A stretch of 64,000 nt of DNA. It comes from Bradyrhizobium sp. AUGA SZCCT0158 (GTDB lineage: Bacteria; Pseudomonadota; Alphaproteobacteria; Rhizobiales; Xanthobacteraceae). The notes under the pieces are model-generated. The model had not been told where the DNA came from, ran no database searches, and saw only the letters and a list, made by a program, of their open reading frames with translations. Below are positions 63,317 through 64,000 of this stretch, piece after piece. The translations under genes and the position numbers were made by a program. The stretch is from the NCBI RefSeq assembly GCF_018130065.1, contig NZ_JAFCME010000029.1, positions 1-64,000 on the forward strand, written 5' to 3'. The stretch's first letter is position 1. Each line of letters opens with the position of its first letter.

Positions 63317-64000
63317 TCACGCGATCGAACGCGACGGCACCACAACCAGCGGCTCGTCCGGCGAACGGCGGCCGTGGGAAGCGTTCAGCAATTGGCGAAC
63401 CCGAACCGCCGGGACCGGCCGGCTGAACAGATAGCCTTGCGCCTCGGTCACCGTGCCATCGGTGCTGATCAATTCGAGTTGTTCGTTGGTCTCGATGCCC
63501 TCGACCACGACCGACATGCCGAGATCGGCCGAGAGCCGCGCCACGCCCCGCAGCAACGTCAGCGGACGATCGGTATCGATGCCTTCGAGGAAGGAACGGT
63601 CGATCTTCACTTTCTGCAGTGGGAAGTTGTGCAGATAGCTCAGGCTCGAATAGCCGGTGCCGAAATCGTCCAGCGAGATCCGCACGCCGAGCGAATGTAG
63701 TTGCGACAGCACATCATGGGTCAGCTGCGTGTTGCGCAATAACGAGGATTCGGTGATCTCGATTTCGAGCCGGTGCGCCGGCAGGCCGGAGACCTCGAGC
63801 GCGTAGCGGACTTCGCTCAGCACGTCGCGCTGATGGAATTGCTGCGGCGAGAAGTTGACGGCGACGCTGACGGCCTCGGGCCACTTCATGCACTCCATGC
63901 AGGCCTTGCGCAGAATCCAGCGGCCGAGATCGACGATCAGGCCCATATCCTCGGCGACCGGAATGATATCGATCGGCGACACCGTGCCGCGGATTGGATG
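63317..64000 (-). CDS. EAL-domain phosphodiesterase, partial (5' end outside window)
   Basis: The C-terminal 227 residues are seen; the frame runs off the right edge, where the last codons read HPIRGTVSPIDIIPVAEDMG, mid-EAL. The later motifs are intact: EIEITESSLL, LDDFGTGYSSLSYL, KIDRSFLEGI and VVEGIETNEQL. It should hydrolyse c-di-GMP. A GGDEF domain may precede it but lies outside the window. The gene precedes the FeeM-like gene on the same strand with 136 bases between them. Confidence 0.9.
   Translation of the reverse strand, partial: HPIRGTVSPIDIIPVAEDMGLIVDLGRWILRKACMECMKWPEAVSVAVNFSPQQFHQRDVLSEVRYALEVSGLPAHRLEIEITESSLLRNTQLTHDVLSQLHSLGVRISLDDFGTGYSSLSYLHNFPLQKVKIDRSFLEGIDTDRPLTLLRGVARLSADLGMSVVVEGIETNEQLELISTDGTVTEAQGYLFSRPVPAVRVRQLLNASHGRRSPDEPLVVVPSRSIA

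Overview
The window looks like chromosomal DNA of a Bradyrhizobium-like alphaproteobacterium (Nitrobacteraceae, Hyphomicrobiales). The evidence is high-GC, strongly biased codon use; a GapR/DUF2312 protein; a 50-residue aa3-oxidase subunit IV beside pntAA-pntAB-pntB; an S21 protein with a Gly-rich tail; a pal-cpoB-tilS-ftsH block; and several dispersed palindromic repeats of a kind I associate with Bradyrhizobium. I see no rRNA, tRNA, CRISPR array, insertion sequence or prophage gene. This is core and shell genome, not an island.

Layout. 1-580: leader containing a strongly folded repeat/RNA element. 581-3885: solute-binding protein and two MalFG-type permeases. 3880-6826 (minus): a PotABC-type ATPase and two permeases, tail to tail with the first operon. 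6974-14047: TPR protein, GlpD, a PAS-GGDEF-EAL protein and an FAD oxidase. 14149-16437: small DUF465 and hypothetical genes and a diguanylate cyclase. 16589-19481: purEK, aqpZ, rpsU. 19650-23960: TPR lipoprotein, proline-rich membrane protein, cupin, ChaA antiporter, alpha/beta hydrolase. 23979-27170: proton-translocating transhydrogenase and the small oxidase subunit. 27250-27914: AbrB-Doc toxin-antitoxin pair. 28013-32545: Tat-exported intradiol dioxygenase, PepF, XRE pair, TerC. 32648-38631: sigma-54 activator, L,D-transpeptidase, DUF882 protein. 38720-43787: adenylate cyclase, gapR, DUF1244, DUF1036, pyruvate kinase. 43921-48107: frameshifted osmC, TetR, PAP2 and a polytopic membrane protein. 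48118-56631: the B12-responsive block. 56889-62156: ftsH, tilS, cpoB, pal. 62446-64000: FeeM-like acyltransferase and the end of an EAL protein.

The most striking region is 48.1-56.6 kb. Two cobalamin riboswitches lie back to back (52281-52500 minus, 52655-52860 plus). One leads into nrdAB (oxygen-dependent class Ia ribonucleotide reductase) and the other into metE (B12-independent methionine synthase). Both are the B12-free versions of enzymes with B12-dependent counterparts, so the 760-bp leader reads as a two-way B12-starvation switch. Downstream of metE, closely spaced on the same strand, are an uncharacterised 65-residue protein and a Rieske oxygenase, which may therefore also respond to B12.

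Other points of note are a one-base deletion splitting osmC between its two catalytic cysteines, a Doc toxin with Arg where the family has His plus a palindromic operator at its antitoxin gene, a perfect tandem pair of 22-bp repeats upstream of ftsH, a decayed alpha/beta-hydrolase fragment between pal and cpoB, and the absence of tolQRAB upstream of pal.
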